Origin: Chthonomonas sp.
GTDB taxonomy: Bacteria; Armatimonadota; Fimbriimonadia; Fimbriimonadales; Fimbriimonadaceae
Reading direction: 5' to 3'
Assembly: GCA_016788425.1 (NCBI GenBank)
Contig: JAEURQ010000001.1
Location: 124,001-188,000 of the forward strand
DNA length: 64,000 nt
Part shown: piece by piece, positions 51,487 through 59,799 of the stretch
Layout: each line of letters starts with the position of its first letter
Numbering within the stretch: position 1 is the first letter of the stretch
The notes under the pieces: model-generated
The model's database searches: none
What the model saw: the letters and a program-made list of their open reading frames with translations, nothing else
What the model was told of the DNA's origin: nothing
Position numbers and translations under genes: made by a program

Positions 51487-52557
51487 TTAGCCGCAGACCA
51501 TGAGTTCTTTCGGCGAAGTGGTGAGGATGTCGCAGCCCGATTCGGTGATCACGATGTCGTCTTCAATCCGCACGCCGCCCCAACCATCCAGGTAGACGCC
51601 GGGCTCGATAGTCCAAATTTGGCCCACTTCAATCGGTTGATCGGTGGTCATGCTGAGCCGACCCATGTCGTGCACCGCGCTGCCCAATCCGTGGCCAAGT
51701 CCGTGACCAAAATATTGGCTTAGGTCGTCCTTGTCCAAAATCTCGCGAACCAGAATGTCTACATCGCGGCCGTTGGCGCCGGGACGCATCGCCTCGATGG
51801 CGGCGACCTGCGACTCCAGGACGCGATTATAAATCTGTTTGTGCTTGTCGCTAGTCTCGCCGATCACAACCGTGCGGGTGATGTCCGAGTGATAACCGCG
51901 GATGCCGCAGCCAAAGTCGAGGGTGAGAAAGTCGCCGACTTCCAGCTTCTTCTCGGTGGGCTTTCCGTGCGGCTTCGCCGAGTTGGGGCCGCTCACGGCG
52001 ATGACATCGAACGCCAGCGTAGCGCGGTGCCGGCGGAAAAAGAACTCGATATCGAGCGCGATATCAAACTCCACCACGCCCGGCTTCAGCATGCGCTGCA
52101 CGTGGTCGAAACACGCGTCGGCGAGTTTACAGGCTTCCGTAACCGCGGCAATCTCGTCCGCGGTCTTGATCATCCGCAACGGCGCGATGATGTTGCTTTG
52201 AGGTTCCAGCGTAACGCCGCCGAGTCCCTTGGTCCACTCGGCCCAAGTCGCGTAGGTCACCGAACCTTCGAAACCCAGCTTGCTGACGCCGAGTTTCTTC
52301 ACGGCCGCGGCGAGCACGTCCAACACTTTTTGCGGCGTGGCGAAGATCACCACCTCCATGTTTGTCACCTGCTCGTGAGCCTGCACCGAGTAGCGGGCGT
52401 CGGAGATAAAGATGTTGCCGTTGGCCGAGCAAACCGCGAAGCCAAATGATCCCGTGAAGCCGGTCAGCCAGCGGACGTTGCCGATGTCGGAGACCAACAT
52501 GGCCTCCACGTTGTTGTCCGCCATGCGGGCGAGGGTTCGTTCCAGGTTGCTGCTCAT
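51487..52557 (-). CDS. M24B Xaa-Pro aminopeptidase
   Basis: A 356-residue pita-bread peptidase. The N-terminal creatinase-like domain precedes the catalytic domain. The metal ligands appear in L-D-F-G (near 216), H-S-D-I-T-R-T (near 227), G-H-G-L-G-H (near 288), I-E-P-G (near 317) and R-I-E-D-D (near 330). It removes N-terminal residues before proline. It overlaps aroQ by four bases (ATGA). Confidence 0.93.
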   Translation of the reverse strand: MSSNLERTLARMADNNVEAMLVSDIGNVRWLTGFTGSFGFAVCSANGNIFISDARYSVQAHEQVTNMEVVIFATPQKVLDVLAAAVKKLGVSKLGFEGSVTYATWAEWTKGLGGVTLEPQSNIIAPLRMIKTADEIAAVTEACKLADACFDHVQRMLKPGVVEFDIALDIEFFFRRHRATLAFDVIAVSGPNSAKPHGKPTEKKLEVGDFLTLDFGCGIRGYHSDITRTVVIGETSDKHKQIYNRVLESQVAAIEAMRPGANGRDVDILVREILDKDDLSQYFGHGLGHGLGSAVHDMGRLSMTTDQPIEVGQIWTIEPGVYLDGWGGVRIEDDIVITESGCDILTTSPKELMVCG

Positions 52558-53009
52558 ACCACCTCCTTTACGAAGTCGCGCAGCGCTTCGAGAGCCAACA
52601 CATAGCCTTTGCCGCCGAAACCTACAATTTGTCCAATGCTGATCGGCGCGATGACGCTGTGGCGGCGGAACTCCTCGCGGTTGTGAATGTTGCTAAGGTG
52701 AACCTCGACGACCGGCATGCGGACGCTGACCAAGGCGTCGCGTAGGCTAATCGAATAGTGCGTCAATCCGCCGGCGTTGATGATGATGCCGTTGGCCCAC
52801 TTGCGGCTGTCCTGAATCGCGTCGATCAGCACACCTTCGTGGTTGGATTGCAGAATCCGAACCTCGATTTGCATGGTCGCGGCGGCCTCTTGAATCATGG
52901 CGTCCACGTCTTCGAGCGGAATCTTGCCGTAAAGGTCGGGCTCGCGGAACCCGGTGAGATTCAGGTTCGGACCGTGCAGGATAAGGATTTTGACGTTATT
53001 GGTGGCCAT
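52554..53009 (-). CDS. aroQ: type II 3-dehydroquinate dehydratase
   Basis: A 151-residue AroQ. It opens I-L-H-G-P-N-L-N-L-T-G with R-E-P-x-x-Y-G. The catalytic tyrosine (Y27 region), N-A-G-G-L-T-H-Y-S (near 78) and E-V-H-L-S-N-I-H-N-R-E (near 101) are present. It dehydrates 3-dehydroquinate in the shikimate pathway. It is followed by the peptidase, an arrangement (aroQ-pepQ) common in many bacteria, and is overlapped by 14 bases by the Trm112-like gene upstream. Confidence 0.95.
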   Translation of the reverse strand: MATNNVKILILHGPNLNLTGFREPDLYGKIPLEDVDAMIQEAAATMQIEVRILQSNHEGVLIDAIQDSRKWANGIIINAGGLTHYSISLRDALVSVRMPVVEVHLSNIHNREEFRRHSVIAPISIGQIVGFGGKGYVLALEALRDFVKEVV

Positions 53010-53190
53010 GGTTTTCGGACGAAAGTTCGGGCGGAATCAAATGCGGAATGCCGTTGACGATGGGGTAGCGGGTAGCGCAGAGCGAGCACACAAGCTCCTC
53101 GCCTTCGAGCCGGAGCGCGGGCCGCGAATCGCAACGCGGACACGCGAGGACGCTCAACAACTCAGGCTTGAGCGCGGATGACTCGTTCAT
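52996..53190 (-). CDS. Trm112-like zinc-binding protein
   Basis: A 64-residue protein of the Trm112/YcaR type. L-L-S-V-L-A-C-P-R-C-D near residue 12 and L-V-C-S-L-C-A-T-R-Y-P-I-V-N-G-I-P-H-L-I-P follow the family, with two Cys pairs able to hold zinc. Trm112 proteins activate methyltransferases. Its start lies inside the end of the glycosyltransferase gene and its end inside aroQ, so it is coupled on both sides. Confidence 0.87.
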   Translation of the reverse strand: MNESSALKPELLSVLACPRCDSRPALRLEGEELVCSLCATRYPIVNGIPHLIPPELSSENHGHQ

Positions 53191-54244
53191 ATGTTTCCCA
53201 AAGCACCTGGGCGCTCGTTCGCCAACTAAACTCGGCGAGGCGAGCGCGACCCCGTTCGCGCAATGCTTGAACTGTACCGGAATCGGCGAGCAGCGTGTCG
53301 ATTCTTGCCGCCCAGTCGCGAGCCTCCCAACTTGGCTCAATGGCCGCGGCGTCGCCCGCCACCTCCGGGAATCCCGGCCCCGCGCTGCAGAGCACCGGGC
53401 AATCGCATGCCCATGCCTCCAGCAGCGGAATGCCGAAGCCCTCGTAGCGGCTCGGCGCGAGATAAAGGTCGGCGGCGGCGTAAAGCGCGGGCATCAGCTC
53501 GTCGGGCACGTAACCGGTCACGGTGGTACGTGGCGGAATGTTCTCCTCTCCCCAACCCGCCTTGCCCGTCACGACAAGGTGCTGTGCGCGCTCACTGAGG
53601 GTAAACGCCTGGATGGCCAACGCCATGTTTTTGCGCGGCCAGCGGGTGCCGACGGTGAGCAAGAACGGCTCGGTAATGCCCAACTTGTCGGCCACTATCC
53701 GCTTGGCCTCCTCGCGCGGGATGGGCCGAAACCCGACGGGCAACGCGTTGTAAACGACCGAAGTCTTGGCCCCCGCTCCGGGCACGTACTTCTCCAGTTC
53801 GGCGAGGCTCGTGTGGCTGACGGCGACCACCGCCTTGGCAGTGCGCACCGCGGCCGGGATGCTGCGCTGCAGAATCATGCGGTCGCGGGGCAAAAACCAT
53901 TCCGGGCCGGCGAACACGCTCATGTCGTGGATAGTGGAAACGCCACCTCGGGCCAAGGGCGACAGCGAGTATTGGGTGTGCAGCACTTGCGCGCCCATGC
54001 GCCGCGCCGCCATGGGAAACGTCCACAAGCTCCACCAGCGAGAATTGCGGGCTGGCACCCGCACCACGCGAAAGTCGGGTCCGAGGGGAACTGTTGGCGC
54101 GGGCTCGTGGTTGACAAAAAGGAGGAACGTCGCCGCGAGGTTGAGCTCGTTAAGCCCGGCCAGGATGCCGTTCCAATGGACCGAGTCGCCCGTGTTCTGC
54201 GTCCCACATAGGCGCGCATCAATTGCAATCACGGGATTTGACAT
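53162..54244 (-). CDS. GT4-family glycosyltransferase
   Basis: A 360-residue GT-B glycosyltransferase. The N-domain has A-R-L-C-G-T-Q-N-T-G and H-T-Q-Y-S-L-S-P. The C-domain has V-G-T-R-W-P-R-K-N (donor diphosphate site, near 200) and P-S-R-Y-E-G-F-G-I-P-L-L-E-A (the E-x7-E type motif, near 268). It transfers a sugar from a nucleotide or lipid donor, probably to surface glycan. The start at 54244 is the first that gives the normal N-terminal strand. It is divergent from the 54291 gene. Confidence 0.9.
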   Translation of the reverse strand: MSNPVIAIDARLCGTQNTGDSVHWNGILAGLNELNLAATFLLFVNHEPAPTVPLGPDFRVVRVPARNSRWWSLWTFPMAARRMGAQVLHTQYSLSPLARGGVSTIHDMSVFAGPEWFLPRDRMILQRSIPAAVRTAKAVVAVSHTSLAELEKYVPGAGAKTSVVYNALPVGFRPIPREEAKRIVADKLGITEPFLLTVGTRWPRKNMALAIQAFTLSERAQHLVVTGKAGWGEENIPPRTTVTGYVPDELMPALYAAADLYLAPSRYEGFGIPLLEAWACDCPVLCSAGPGFPEVAGDAAAIEPSWEARDWAARIDTLLADSGTVQALRERGRARLAEFSWRTSAQVLWETYERVIRAQA

Positions 54245-54264
54245 AGAACTCGTGGCTCGGGGCG

Positions 54265-54270
54265 TATAAT
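54265..54270 (+). promoter_or_regulatory. -10 element TATAAT for gene 54291
   Basis: A consensus TATAAT 20 bases before the ATG at 54291. The leader holds AGGA two bases before the start. TTGACA at 54238-54243 is 21 bases away, too far for a normal -35. Confidence 0.6.
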
Positions 54271-54290
54271 CAACCGAGAATTCTAGGATT

Positions 54291-54659
54291 ATGAAGAAAA
54301 AGCGAAACAACCAGATGGCGATGTGGATCGGACTGCTGGTCTTTGCCGGCATCGCCATGGCCATGTCACTCCGGGACCAGGGCTTCTTCAACAAAAATCC
54401 CCAGGCCGAGAAGATCGTGGATGACCACGGTCACGAGCAACAAGCGCCGACCAACGTGGCCACGCCTACAAATTCCGATGACAAGAAAGCTTCGATGGCC
54501 GCGGCTGCGGCCGAAATGAAGAAGGCTGGCAACCGTCCGATCGCTTTGGATCCGGCCGCGAAGGCTCCCCCGCCCCCGCGCAAGCCACGCCCGAACGCGA
54601 CGTCCACCGGAAGCCAGTGGTATCGCGATCAGGCCGCGTCTACAACGGGATCGAACTAG
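54291..54659 (+). CDS. small membrane-anchored protein, unknown function
   Basis: A 122-residue protein: basic start (K-K-K-R), one transmembrane helix (about 9-26), then a low-complexity extracytoplasmic tail rich in Ala, Pro, Lys and Asn with P-P-P-P-R-K-P-R-P. No family recognised. It has a consensus -10 and a leader, and its 3' end overlaps the converging M24 peptidase gene by 20 bases. Confidence 0.7.
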   Translation: MKKKRNNQMAMWIGLLVFAGIAMAMSLRDQGFFNKNPQAEKIVDDHGHEQQAPTNVATPTNSDDKKASMAAAAAEMKKAGNRPIALDPAAKAPPPPRKPRPNATSTGSQWYRDQAASTTGSN

Positions 54660-55875
54660 TCAGGTTCTGCGGCTCGCCTTCGGTGACGAGCAGATTGTCC
54701 TCAAGGCGCACTCCGCCGAGTGGGATGAGCGATTCGGCGCGATCCCAATTGATTTCAGTGGCAAATTTCGCGCGGCGCTCTGCGTTGTGCAAGAGCGGCG
54801 CGACGAAGTAGCAACCCGGCTCCACGGTCATGACATAGCCCGGCGCGAGCGGGAAGTTGCAGCGGACATTGCTGCCGCATGCGCTGCCCGGTTCGCGACC
54901 CGGGAGCGGTCCGCTACAATCGCGCACGCCTAACCCCACCGCGTGCCCGACGCCATGCGGCATAAACGTGGCCACCGCGCCGCTTTCGCAGGCGAGTTCG
55001 GCGTTTACATTCAGAACGCCCATCTGATGCAGGCCGTCGGCGATCACCATGTTCGCATGGCGATGCACGTCCACCCATTCGGTTCCGGGGGTGCACATGG
55101 CGTTGCACTCAGTGAGCGCCTGGCGGACAATCGCGTAGAGCTCTTGCTGCGTGGCCGAGTTGCACCGGTAGGTGCGCGTCACGTCAATCACGTAGCCGTG
55201 CGCCTGGGCGCCCGCGTCAATGAGCACGAGTTCCTCGTCTCGCAACTGACGATGCGTGGGTTGAAAGTGCAGCACGGCGGCATGGTCGCCGAACCCGACG
55301 ATTGAGCCGTAGCCGGTGCCGGTTGCGCCGTTACGCATGAACTCCGATTCCATCTCGACCTTGAGCTGATGCTCGGTGATGCCGGGGTGGGCGAGTTCGG
55401 CCGCGCGAGCGTGGCCCGCCCGAGTCGCCTCGGCGGCTTGTCGCATGAGGGCAATCTCTTCGCCGTCTTTCGGGCGGCGGATGTGCCAAAGCTCGGCTTC
55501 GAACTCGCGCGTCGGCGAGGTGTCGTGGCCGCCCAAATGGATGGCGCGTCCGCCGCCCGACACGTAATGGTCAAGCTCGGTAATGTTGCGTCCTTCGGGT
55601 TCTTGCGTGACGCCCTCCCATACGCGTTCGGCCTCGCTTACGGGCACGACGAAGTGTTCCCAGCCTCGCGCGCGATCAAAGACAATCGCGCCGCCGGGAC
55701 GGCGCAAACCCGTCAGCCACACGTAGTCGGAGTGCGGCACAAAGTTGTAGGTCTGGTCCATGTGCGCGGGAATGCCGATGGGCGTCCCGGCGTGAATGAC
55801 CAGCGTTTGGTCGCCCAAACCGAGGTGGTCGGCGACGCGTTGCCGTCGAGCGTCGAGAGCTTGCTTACTGAACAT
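54640..55875 (-). CDS. M24B Xaa-Pro aminopeptidase with AMP_N domain
   Basis: A 411-residue PepP-like peptidase, distinct from the shorter one at 51487. The N-terminal AMP_N domain holds H-S-D-Y-V-W-L-T-G. The catalytic ligands are in L-I-D-A-G-A (near 218), V-I-D-V-T-R-T (near 230), M-P-H-G-V-G-H-A-V-G-L (near 306), V-E-P-G-C-Y-F (near 355) and R-L-E-D-N (near 390). It follows pyrG with an 11-base overlap, so it is coexpressed with CTP synthase. Confidence 0.93.
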   Translation of the reverse strand: MFSKQALDARRQRVADHLGLGDQTLVIHAGTPIGIPAHMDQTYNFVPHSDYVWLTGLRRPGGAIVFDRARGWEHFVVPVSEAERVWEGVTQEPEGRNITELDHYVSGGGRAIHLGGHDTSPTREFEAELWHIRRPKDGEEIALMRQAAEATRAGHARAAELAHPGITEHQLKVEMESEFMRNGATGTGYGSIVGFGDHAAVLHFQPTHRQLRDEELVLIDAGAQAHGYVIDVTRTYRCNSATQQELYAIVRQALTECNAMCTPGTEWVDVHRHANMVIADGLHQMGVLNVNAELACESGAVATFMPHGVGHAVGLGVRDCSGPLPGREPGSACGSNVRCNFPLAPGYVMTVEPGCYFVAPLLHNAERRAKFATEINWDRAESLIPLGGVRLEDNLLVTEGEPQNLTSSIPL

Positions 55876-57493
55876 CGGCGCTCGCGGTTTGCTTCTTGCG
55901 GTTGAGGGCCGATTCGACCAGGCCGCTGAACAGCGGGTGCGGACGGTTGGGCCGCGACTTGAACTCGGGGTGCGCTTGCGTTGCGATGAAGTAGGGGTGC
56001 GTGGGGAGCTCGATCATTTCCACCAACCGATAGTCGGGCGACACGCCGCACATCACCAAGCCCTTTTCGATGAGGTCCTCGCGGAACTCGTTATTAAGCT
56101 CGTAGCGGTGACGATGCCGGTCGGTGATGCGGGTGGAGCCGTACAGCTTGTGGGCGAGAGTGCCAACCGTGACGTGGCAAGGGAAGCTGCCCAGACGCAT
56201 GGTGCCGCCTTTGGTGGTCACGCCATGCTGATCGGGTAACAGGTGCACCACCGGGTAGCGGGTCTCGGGATCCATTTCCTCCGAGTTCGCGCCCTTCATG
56301 CTGCACACGTTGCGGGCAAACTCGATGACCGCCATCTGCATGCCAAGGCAAATGCCGAGGAACGGCAAACCGTTTTCGCGGGCGTATTTCACGGCGGCGA
56401 TTTTGCCTTCGATGCCGCGCGAGCCAAAGCCCGGACCTACGACGAGCCCGTCGAGGTTTTTGACCAAGGAAACGGGGTCTTCAATCTGCTCAAAGAGGTC
56501 GCTTTCGATCCACTCGATTTCCACCTTGCACTCGTGCGGAATTCCGGCGTGGATAAGCGATTCACCGATGGATTTGTAGGCGTCGCCGTTGTCGGTGTAC
56601 TTGCCGACCATGCCGATGCGCACCGTGTCGGTCGGGTTTTTCAGGGTGTCCACCATCTTGCGCCATTCGGCCAAGCTGTTCGCGCGCTGCTCCAGGTTCA
56701 GGCGATCGCACACGAGCTGGCCGAGGCCAACTTCCTCGTACTTGATCGGCACTTCGTAAATCGTTTGCACGGTCAGCGAGTCAATGACGGCCTCAATCGG
56801 CACGTCGCAGAAGTGGCTGATCTTGTCCTTCACGTCGGAAGGCAGCGGCTCTTCGGTGCGGCAAATCAGCACGTCGGGGCTGATCCCGATTTCGCGGAGG
56901 TTGATGACGCTGTGTTGGGTGGGCTTGGTCTTGATTTCGCCCCACGGGCCGATCGTCGGCACCAGCGTCACGTGCACGTACATCGTGTTCTCCACGCCGA
57001 CGTCCTTGCGCATTTGGCGGATGGCCTCCATAAACGGCAGGCTCTCGATGTCGCCGACGGTGCCGCCGACTTCGGCAATGACGATGTCCGCCTCTTGCTG
57101 TTGGGCAATCGCCTTGATGCGATCTTTGATCTCGTTGGTGATATGCGGGATGACTTGCACGGTTCCGCCGAGGTAGTCGCCGCGACGCTCGCGCTCGATC
57201 ACGCCCCGATAGACTTTGCCCGCGGTGATGCTGGAGCCTTCCGAACAAGCGACGTCCATAAACCGCTCGTAGTGGCCCAAGTCGAGGTCGGTTTCCGCGC
57301 CATCTTCGGTGACAAAGACTTCGCCATGCTGATACGGGTTCATCGTCCCGGCGTCCACGTTGAGGTACGGGTCGAGCTTGACGGGCGCCACCGAGAATCC
57401 GCGATTCCGCAAGAGCCGTCCGAGGCTTGCGGTGGCAATGCCTTTGCCAATGGAGCTTACAACCCCGCCCGTTACAAAGATGTACTTCGTCAT
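55865..57493 (-). CDS. pyrG: CTP synthase
   Basis: A 542-residue PyrG of normal length. The synthase domain opens Y-I-F-V-T-G-G-V-V-S-S-I-G-K-G with D-P-Y-L-N-V-D-A-G-T-M-N-P-Y-Q-H-G-E-V. The glutaminase domain has the nucleophile in G-I-C-L-G-M-Q near 379 and H-P-E-F near 520. It makes CTP from UTP, ATP and glutamine. The ATG at 57493 is set by TAGGTT seven bases upstream and by the standard N-terminus. Confidence 0.96.
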   Translation of the reverse strand: MTKYIFVTGGVVSSIGKGIATASLGRLLRNRGFSVAPVKLDPYLNVDAGTMNPYQHGEVFVTEDGAETDLDLGHYERFMDVACSEGSSITAGKVYRGVIERERRGDYLGGTVQVIPHITNEIKDRIKAIAQQQEADIVIAEVGGTVGDIESLPFMEAIRQMRKDVGVENTMYVHVTLVPTIGPWGEIKTKPTQHSVINLREIGISPDVLICRTEEPLPSDVKDKISHFCDVPIEAVIDSLTVQTIYEVPIKYEEVGLGQLVCDRLNLEQRANSLAEWRKMVDTLKNPTDTVRIGMVGKYTDNGDAYKSIGESLIHAGIPHECKVEIEWIESDLFEQIEDPVSLVKNLDGLVVGPGFGSRGIEGKIAAVKYARENGLPFLGICLGMQMAVIEFARNVCSMKGANSEEMDPETRYPVVHLLPDQHGVTTKGGTMRLGSFPCHVTVGTLAHKLYGSTRITDRHRHRYELNNEFREDLIEKGLVMCGVSPDYRLVEMIELPTHPYFIATQAHPEFKSRPNRPHPLFSGLVESALNRKKQTASADVQ

Positions 57494-57500
57494 CGCTCGA

Positions 57501-57506
57501 AACCTA
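57501..57506 (-). promoter_or_regulatory. -10 element TAGGTT for leaderless pyrG
   Basis: TAGGTT on the minus strand ends seven bases before the pyrG ATG. No SD is present. Confidence 0.5.
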
Positions 57507-57574
57507 GTCTCGCGGAAAATCGCGCGGGAGCGCGTGCGGGACAAGGAATGTTACCCGGCCCCCTCGCAAAGGCG

Positions 57575-57580
57575 TATGCT
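57575..57580 (+). promoter_or_regulatory. -10 element TATGCT for leaderless GTG gene 57587
   Basis: TATGCT ends six bases before the GTG at 57587. Confidence 0.62.
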
Positions 57581-57586
57581 ATTTGG

Positions 57587-58378
57587 GTGATTTATCTGAG
57601 TTGGCTGTACGACGCGGAGCCGCTGACGGTGGCGCTGGGCCTGGGCGGATTTCTGCTCGTCTGCGCGTTCGTCGGCATGCTCTCGGGCCATTACGAGCGC
57701 CAGAAGCCGGGCGACGAAGCCGACCAAAAGTCGCACCTCAGCAACGTTTTGGGCGCAATGCTCGGCCTTATGGCGCTGCTTTTGGGCTTTACGTTTGCCC
57801 TCGCCGCCGGGCGTTTCGAGGCGCGGCAAAAGCTCGTGGTCCGCGAGGCGAATGCCATTGGCACCGCGTTGTTGCGCGCCGAAATGTTGCCGTCGCCGTT
57901 GAATGAGCGAGCGCGAACGGACTTGGAGAGCTACATCATGGTTTGCTCGCGGTTTGGTCGGAGCCACAATGCCGCCGACGCCAAGGACATGGAAGCCGAG
58001 TTTGTGCGCTTGCAACGCAGTCTTTGGAAAACCGTGGTCGCCGCCGAAAAGCTGCGACCAGAGCCGGTGCCCACGGGACAGTTTGTTTCGGCGATGAACG
58101 ACCTGATTGACCTTCACGGCGAGCGGGTGGCAAACCGCCGCAATCGGGTGCCGACCACGATTTACATCTTGCTGTTCTTTTCCGCCGGGCTAGGGCATGT
58201 GCTGCTCGGGCTGAGCTCGGGCATCCATGGACGCCGGCTGGGGCTGAGTACCATTCTCACCGCCGTACTCGTCAGTGGAGTTGTGTACACCATTTTGGAT
58301 CTCGATCGACCGCTCTCGGGCTTGCTCGTGAACGATCAATCACCGATTGAGGACCTGCGCAAAGGCCTGCAAAAATGA
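57587..58378 (+). CDS. bestrophin-like (DUF4239-type) membrane protein
   Basis: A 263-residue protein with two N-terminal helices (about 12-35 and 55-75), a long cytoplasmic helical part, and two C-terminal helices. The segment G-F-T-F-A-L-A-A-G-R-F-E-A-R, followed by V-V-R-E-A-N-A-I-G-T-A, is the hallmark of DUF4239 bestrophin-like proteins, which may be anion channels. The GTG start is fixed by TATGCT six bases upstream; the open frame beyond it is antisense of pyrG. Followed by two genes with ATGA overlaps. Confidence 0.82.
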   Translation: MIYLSWLYDAEPLTVALGLGGFLLVCAFVGMLSGHYERQKPGDEADQKSHLSNVLGAMLGLMALLLGFTFALAAGRFEARQKLVVREANAIGTALLRAEMLPSPLNERARTDLESYIMVCSRFGRSHNAADAKDMEAEFVRLQRSLWKTVVAAEKLRPEPVPTGQFVSAMNDLIDLHGERVANRRNRVPTTIYILLFFSAGLGHVLLGLSSGIHGRRLGLSTILTAVLVSGVVYTILDLDRPLSGLLVNDQSPIEDLRKGLQK

Positions 58379-59142
58379 ACCTGGTCGGCGTCGTCATCGG
58401 CGTGCTTGTCGCGGCCATTGGGTTTGGGTTGCGCCGTCGATTTTGGACCTCAGTGTCAAAGGCGGGACAGGTCATTTCATACGGCGTTCTGGCGCTAAGC
58501 GGCATCGCCATGCTGCTGTTGATCTTCGCCACATTCACCAAGGGCGGCGACGCCGCGATGAACGCGATGACCGTGTTGATCTTCGTCGCGCTCGGTTTGG
58601 CGTCCGCATTTGTCGTGGCGTTGGTCGGCGGGGCAGTGCAAGCCAGTTGGCTACGACGACCGTACCGTAAAGTCGCGATGAGCCTGGGGCCAGAAGTCTT
58701 GTTGGTGTTACTGATCATTTGGCAAGCGCAGGATCTCATGCAAAAGTCCATGCGCGACGACTATCAGCGAACGGCCGTTGTCGAGAGCCAGCGGCGGGAG
58801 AATGCCCGCCAACTCGCCGAAAAGGTGCCCATGCGCTACCGCGGAATCACCAGCGACATGCTCTACCAAATGGAAAGCGAGCAACGCGAATTGCGGCGAC
58901 GCGGCATGACCGTCCCCGACATGATTCCCCAGGACGTGGCCAACGCCATTCGCAACCGCGACAACGCCATGGCCGCGCCGCCGCAGTACCCAAGTCCGGT
59001 AGTGACGAGCTACGCCGAACTCAGCCGAACCTATCGCGATTTCAACTACTCCATCTTGGGTAGCTGGTTGGTGGGTGTGTTGCTGGTTCCTTTTGCGACC
59101 AAGCGCGTGACCGGACCGCCACCCATCGAAACTGAGCCATGA
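58375..59142 (+). CDS. multi-pass membrane protein of unknown function
   Basis: A 255-residue protein with three to four N-terminal helices (about 3-18, 33-53, 60-85, 100-118), a charged helical middle (about 120-190) and one C-terminal helix (about 225-242). No recognised domain. It is the middle gene of a tightly coupled trio (ATGA overlaps on both sides) with the bestrophin-like and SGNH genes. Confidence 0.75.
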   Translation: MNLVGVVIGVLVAAIGFGLRRRFWTSVSKAGQVISYGVLALSGIAMLLLIFATFTKGGDAAMNAMTVLIFVALGLASAFVVALVGGAVQASWLRRPYRKVAMSLGPEVLLVLLIIWQAQDLMQKSMRDDYQRTAVVESQRRENARQLAEKVPMRYRGITSDMLYQMESEQRELRRRGMTVPDMIPQDVANAIRNRDNAMAAPPQYPSPVVTSYAELSRTYRDFNYSILGSWLVGVLLVPFATKRVTGPPPIETEP

Positions 59143-59789
59143 TTCTTGCCACGCTTTTCGCCCCGCTGCCGATTCTCATGCTCGGCAACTCGCACACCAT
59201 GAGCAACGACCTGCCGGGCATGCTTCGGCGACTGCTCGAGTCAGATGGCTCCAAGCGAACCGTGCTCGTTGAGTCGCGCGGGTTGGAATATCTGGAGTCA
59301 TTTGGGTCGCACACTGGAATCCAGGGCTTGGTCAAGTCGCGCAAGTGGCGCGCCATCGTTCTTCAGGGTCTCAAGCTTAGCAGCTCGCACAAGTACCGCT
59401 ACGACCACGCGGGCGCGGTGACGATCGGCAAACTAGCCAAGGTCAACGCCGAGCAGGTGGTGTTCTTCGCCGAATGGCCTCGCCGGGGCTGGGACGAATC
59501 GCAATGGATTCTCAGCGAATACCGCGCCACGTCGGACGCGACGGACATTCCGGTCAGTCGCCTGAATCAGGCGTGGAAGCCCGTGCTGGCCGAGTTTAAG
59601 GACCTCGCCCTATGGGCCGAGGACGGCAACCATGCGAGCGAAGCGGGGTCGTTTTTGGCGGCCGCCGGACTGTACTTTGAGATCGCCGGACCCAAGCGCA
59701 CGCCGACGTGGCGCCCAAAATCGCTGACCGAAAAAATCGCCAAGCGGCTGGTCGAGCAAGCGCGTCGCGCCGTCGTCCAGCCGCTTTAG
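59139..59789 (+). CDS. SGNH-hydrolase-like protein
   Basis: A 216-residue protein. Block I L-G-N-S-H-T-M-S-N-D near residue 15 carries the nucleophile Ser in the G-N-S-x-T style of DUF4886-like SGNH enzymes. A late D-G-N-H-A-S-E-A-G carries the Asp-x-x-His pair. The first 13 residues are hydrophobic and may act as an export signal. It may deacylate or deacetylate a sugar or lipid. Last gene of the trio. Confidence 0.78.
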   Translation: MILATLFAPLPILMLGNSHTMSNDLPGMLRRLLESDGSKRTVLVESRGLEYLESFGSHTGIQGLVKSRKWRAIVLQGLKLSSSHKYRYDHAGAVTIGKLAKVNAEQVVFFAEWPRRGWDESQWILSEYRATSDATDIPVSRLNQAWKPVLAEFKDLALWAEDGNHASEAGSFLAAAGLYFEIAGPKRTPTWRPKSLTEKIAKRLVEQARRAVVQPL

Positions 59790-59799
59790 GGCGACTCGC

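Noticed and set aside
56243-57586. Apparent 448-codon N-terminal extension of the bestrophin-like gene
   Set aside because: Antisense of pyrG; the GTG at 57587 is supported by TATGCT and by the family N-terminus.
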